The position numbers and the translations under genes were made by a program. Of a DNA stretch of 7,894 bases, positions 5,506 through 7,894 are shown piece after piece; the first letter of the stretch is position 1; each line of letters starts with the position of its first letter. A model generated the notes under the pieces. That model was given only the letters and a program-made list of their open reading frames with translations, was not told the origin of the DNA and did not search any database. This stretch comes from an uncultured bacterium. GTDB taxonomy: Bacteria; Krumholzibacteriota; Krumholzibacteriia; LZORAL124-64-63. The DNA lies in assembly GCA_903847545.1 (NCBI GenBank), contig CAINDZ010000571.1, forward strand, positions 1 to 7,894. Reading direction: 5' to 3'.

Positions 5506-5521
5506 GCAAGAAGCAGGCCGA
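5506..5521 (-). promoter_or_regulatory. Candidate sigma-54-like (-24/-12) element of lipoprotein A
   Basis: The minus strand reads TCGGCCTGCTTCTTGC, with GG (5519-5518) and GC (5507-5506) exactly 10 nt apart and an intact TTGC -12 box. The -24 half is weaker than in paralog B. The 10-nt spacers of the two elements agree at 7 of 10 bases, and the distances from GC to ATG are 49 and 59 nt. The predicted start site is near 5494. Confidence 0.4.
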
Positions 5522-5562
5522 AGGAAGAGGCGGAATGACGGGGAAGACCGATGCTGCCTGTG

Positions 5563-5588
5563 CCACGTCCGGCGCAACCGGACCGTGG
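5563..5588. repeat. Inverted repeat upstream of lipoprotein A
   Basis: CCAC-GTCCGG (5563-5572) pairs with CCGGAC-GTGG around a CGCAA loop, 10 pairs with one bulged C. It lies about 80 bp upstream of the predicted start site of lipoprotein A and more than 110 nt past the methyltransferase stop. It could be an activator site or a late terminator of the methyltransferase operon. No T-run follows. Confidence 0.4.
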
Positions 5589-5668
5589 GTCGACGCGCGC
5601 GATACCGCGAGACGGACCGGCGCCCGTTGCGGAATCCCGTGCCTGAGACAGCGGCTCCATCCGCGATT

Positions 5669-5682
5669 TCCACCCGGGTGGA
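5669..5682. repeat. Perfect 14-bp palindrome after the methyltransferase pair
   Basis: TCCACCCGGGTGGA is a perfect palindrome, extended to GAT/ATC arms past one mismatch on each side. It begins 21 nt after the stop of the second methyltransferase. As RNA it can fold with a CCGG loop and may end or stabilise the upstream transcript, though no T-run follows. A dimeric regulator site is the alternative. Confidence 0.4.
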
Positions 5683-5703
5683 CATCATCCCCCGGACGAA
5701 CGG

Positions 5704-6864
5704 CTAGACAGCCGTCACCGGCGCGGCGATGCCGAGGGCGCGCACCATGCCGGTGATTTCCCCAGTGTAGACGGGGTTCATCACGAGCACCAGCGCCACG
5801 CCGAGAGCGGGCAGGTCCGACGGCGCGACCACCTGACGCCCGACGCCCGGCAGGTAGAGGCCGTGCTTGGCGGGATTGATGTCGACGGGCACGCCGATGG
5901 CGCCCCCGGCCCCCATCAAGTTCAGGAACGTCACGCCCTTGCTGCCGGCGCCCCAAACCGCCACCCGGCCGCCGGCCGCGGCGATGCGCGCGAACTCGCC
6001 GCGCCAGTGCGCGAGCAGGCGATCGACCTCGTCGCCCAGCCCGGCGGCCATCGCCGCCAGCTGCGAACCCTCCGGGACGGCGGCAGAGGCCACGGGGCCG
6101 CCCGCGGGGCCGGTCTCGAGGCACAGAAACTGGCCGGCGAAGGTCTCCCACGTGCGGGCGGCCGGCAGCCCGGCGCGCGCGAAGCAGGCGGCCAGGCTGC
6201 GGGCGTTGAAGTACGACACGTGCTCGTAGATGAAGTCCCAGACGCCGCCGTCGCGCAGGCTGTACAGCGCGTTGGGCACCTCGCAGAAATAGACCGGGGC
6301 GCTGCCCGGCGGCACGGCGTCCCGCATCATGCGCACGAACGCGACCGGGTCGTCCATGTGCTCGAGCGCGTGGCGCGAGCAGACCAGGTCGGGCGCGCGG
6401 CCCAGCGGGCTGGCGCCGAAGTACTCGCGGCGGATGGCCAGGTTGGGGCCGGGACTGGCGCCGCGGTAGCTGGGGTCGAAGCCGGTGCCGACGCTGCCGG
6501 GACCGGCGCAGACCAGCTTGAGGAAGTCGCCCTGTCCGCAGGCGATCTCGACGACATGGCGGCCGTCCAGCGCGTGGCGCCGCCGCAGGTCCAGCGCAAG
6601 TTCCTCGGCGTAGGCCTGGAAGCGCGGCGAGTGGTGCAGCGAGTTCTCGTAGCCCTCCGCGTAGCGCACCAGCTCGGGGTCGAACGCCAGGTTGAAGACA
6701 TGGCCGCAGTCGCGGCAGATGGCCAGGTCGAGGTCGCCGCGCGGCGCGGCCTGCGCGGCCTCGCGCGTCGGCCACAGCACGTTGCAGAAGACCGGCACGC
6801 CCCGCAGCTGCAGGAAGCGCTCGACCTGCGCGCCGCCGCAGGCCAGGCAGGCCGCGCCGCTCAC
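5704..6864 (-). CDS. SAM-dependent methyltransferase, sugar C-methyltransferase family
   Basis: Predicted cytoplasmic methyltransferase of the three-domain family that includes TcaB9, NovU and EvaC-type enzymes, which C-methylate dTDP-4-keto-6-deoxysugars. The 386-residue protein is near usual length. The N-terminal zinc domain shows C6-x2-C9 and C50-x2-C53. The SAM domain has motif I VVEIACGQGDF (104-114, with Ala where Gly is common), SRHALEHMDDP (163-173) and the active-site IYEHVSYF (212-219), keeping the Glu-His pair but with Ile at the position where many homologs have Tyr. The C-terminal domain has VAVWGAGSKGVTFLNLMG, VDINPAKHGLYLPG and VLVMNPVYTGEI, typical of its Rossmann-like fold. 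The GTG start overlaps the TGA of the upstream paralog as GTGA and places the first Cys pair near the N-terminus, as the family needs. The sugar substrate cannot be told from sequence. Confidence 0.88.
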   Translation of the reverse strand: MSGAACLACGGAQVERFLQLRGVPVFCNVLWPTREAAQAAPRGDLDLAICRDCGHVFNLAFDPELVRYAEGYENSLHHSPRFQAYAEELALDLRRRHALDGRHVVEIACGQGDFLKLVCAGPGSVGTGFDPSYRGASPGPNLAIRREYFGASPLGRAPDLVCSRHALEHMDDPVAFVRMMRDAVPPGSAPVYFCEVPNALYSLRDGGVWDFIYEHVSYFNARSLAACFARAGLPAARTWETFAGQFLCLETGPAGGPVASAAVPEGSQLAAMAAGLGDEVDRLLAHWRGEFARIAAAGGRVAVWGAGSKGVTFLNLMGAGGAIGVPVDINPAKHGLYLPGVGRQVVAPSDLPALGVALVLVMNPVYTGEITGMVRALGIAAPVTAV

Positions 6865-7894
6865 TGCGCGCCGCCCGCGTGGAGCCCATCGTCGACCGCC
6901 AGGATGGCCGGCGCCAGGCCCAGCTTCGCCAGGTCGGCCGCGATCTCGTCGCGGTAGATCGGGTTCATCACGATCACCACATCGGGCTTCAGCCCGACCA
7001 GGTCCTGCGGGCCGACGATGCGGTGGCCGCTGGCCGGCATGAAGTAGCCCTGCCGGTGCGGGTTGATGTCGACGGCGGCGGCAACCTCGTCGTGCAGGCC
7101 GAGCGAGGTCAGGAACGACACGCCCTTGCTGCCCGAGCCCCAGATGACGGCCGTCTGCCCGCGCGACTTCAGGTCGGCGAAGCGCGCGCGCCACCAATCC
7201 AGCTGCGCCGCGAACAGCGCCGGGAACTTCGCGACCCAGGCCGCCAGCTCGTCGAGGTCGGTGGCCGTCGTCAGCGGCGCGCCGCCGCCGTCGCCCGTGT
7301 CGCCCGTTTCCGCGGCGATGGTGAGGTACTGCCCGGCATACTCGAAGCCGATGGCCGTCGGGCGGAAGCCGGCGGCGCGGAACAGGTGCTCGAGCGAGTG
7401 CGGGCTGAAGTACGAGCAGTGCTCGTAGTAGACGTCCTCGAAGGCGCAGTCGCGCAGGATGCGCTGCGCCTCGGGGATCATGAAGAAGATCTCGGCCGGG
7501 CGGTCGCCCTGCGCGGCGCGCACGTTGCGCATGAACGCCAGCGTGGCCGGGATGTGCTCGAGCGTCATCTTGCAGCAGACGAAGTCGGCGGCCGTGTCGA
7601 CGCACTTCTCGGTGTAGAAGTCGGCCACGAAGCGCACGTGCTCGCCCGCGGCCGGCGCGAAACGGTCGGCGCGGTAGCCCGGGTCGAAGCCGACGCCCCG
7701 GTTGCGCCCGCCCTCGCACAGCAGCAGCAGGAACTCGCCCTTGCCGCAGCCGATCTCCAGGATGTCGCGACCCTTGAGGCCGAACCGCGCGATGACGCGG
7801 TCGGCCAGGTCGCGGTGGAAGCGCTGGAAGGTGGGCGAGAACCCCTGCGTCTCCTCGTAGCGGCCCGAATACTCGGTCAGCTTCGCGTCGAACG
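6861..7894 (-). CDS. SAM-dependent methyltransferase, sugar C-methyltransferase family (5' end outside window)
   Basis: The 343 visible residues continue in frame to the window edge, so the start and the expected N-terminal zinc domain lie beyond 7894. The visible part begins at FDAKLTEYSGRYEETQGFSP, just after where the zinc domain ends in the neighbouring paralog. SAM motif I is DILEIGCGKGEFL (7766-7728), followed by GVGFDPGYR, then CKMTLEHIP and the active-site YYEHCSYF, which keeps the Tyr-x-Glu-His pattern. The C-terminal domain shows VIWGSGSKGVSFL, VDINPHRQGYFMP and VIVMNPIYRDEI. It is plainly a tandem paralog of the downstream gene, diverged in sequence, and is translationally coupled to it through a GTGA overlap. 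It probably modifies a nucleotide sugar or related precursor; the substrate is unknown. Confidence 0.87.
   Translation of the reverse strand, partial: FDAKLTEYSGRYEETQGFSPTFQRFHRDLADRVIARFGLKGRDILEIGCGKGEFLLLLCEGGRNRGVGFDPGYRADRFAPAAGEHVRFVADFYTEKCVDTAADFVCCKMTLEHIPATLAFMRNVRAAQGDRPAEIFFMIPEAQRILRDCAFEDVYYEHCSYFSPHSLEHLFRAAGFRPTAIGFEYAGQYLTIAAETGDTGDGGGAPLTTATDLDELAAWVAKFPALFAAQLDWWRARFADLKSRGQTAVIWGSGSKGVSFLTSLGLHDEVAAAVDINPHRQGYFMPASGHRIVGPQDLVGLKPDVVIVMNPIYRDEIAADLAKLGLAPAILAVDDGLHAGGAQ

Noticed and set aside
4483..5538. Plus-strand open frame of 351 codons opposite lipoprotein A
   Set aside because: It covers the terminator, the whole lipoprotein gene and its promoter; the product is Val/Arg/Ala-rich without motifs. 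The minus-strand gene has a signal peptide, ribosome site and a paralog.
5458..5688. Upstream extension of lipoprotein A to 359 residues
   Set aside because: It would bury the lipoprotein signal peptide behind 77 Arg-rich residues. The ATG at 5457 has a good ribosome site and gives a proper signal peptide.
5863..6957. Plus-strand open frame of 364 codons opposite the methyltransferases
   Set aside because: It spans the junction of two minus-strand genes with clear SAM, zinc and C-terminal motifs; its own product shows no domain.
6865..7719. Upstream in-frame extension of the second methyltransferase (671-codon open frame)
   Set aside because: The extension is Arg-rich, out-of-frame translation of the first methyltransferase. 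The zinc-domain Cys pair begins right after the GTG at 6864, which fixes the real start.
1..7894. tRNA, rRNA, CRISPR array or transposable element
   Set aside because: No cloverleaf, regularly spaced repeats, transposase motif or flanking inverted repeats were seen on reading both strands.

Overview
The window is strongly GC-rich DNA, and every supportable gene lies on the minus strand, so it reads from position 7894 towards position 1. The two lipoprotein signal peptides (with Ser, not Asp, after the lipobox Cys) and the dTDP-sugar genes suggest a diderm bacterium of a high-GC lineage. The phylum cannot be fixed from this sequence. The lipoprotein style (tandem GC-rich paralogs, DxDxDG tails) recalls poorly characterised FCB-type phyla, but that is an impression only.

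In transcription order: (1) 7894-6861 and 6864-5704 are two tandem, translationally coupled SAM-dependent methyltransferases of the sugar C-methyltransferase type (zinc domain, SAM domain, C-terminal Rossmann-like domain). The first is cut by the window edge. (2) 5457-4609 and 4339-3572 are two paralogous lipoproteins of unknown function, each a separate transcription unit. Each has a sigma-54-like -24/-12 element at a similar distance from its start codon. The first is followed by a perfect 13-bp hairpin and the second by an imperfect 11-bp one. (3) 3291-299 is a tight four-gene operon: rmlA, rmlC, ispF, ddl. ATGA overlap or short gaps (17 and 4 nt) join the genes. It ends in a hairpin plus T-run at 269-229. 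(4) Immediately after that terminator a sigma-70-like promoter (TTGACA / TATATT) points left out of the window, followed by about 190 nt in which I recognise no gene.

The four-gene operon mixes envelope precursor pathways: dTDP-deoxysugar synthesis (rmlA, rmlC, with no rmlB or rmlD here), isoprenoid synthesis (ispF, feeding lipid carriers among others) and peptidoglycan (ddl). The methyltransferases belong to a family whose characterised members act on dTDP-4-keto-6-deoxysugars, so both ends of the window could serve surface glycan synthesis, although the autonomous lipoprotein units sit between them. The least explained part is the lipoprotein pair and its regulatory DNA: sigma-54-like promoters, inverted repeats and a cluster of AGGCAC repeats. 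No RNA gene, CRISPR array or mobile element was seen.
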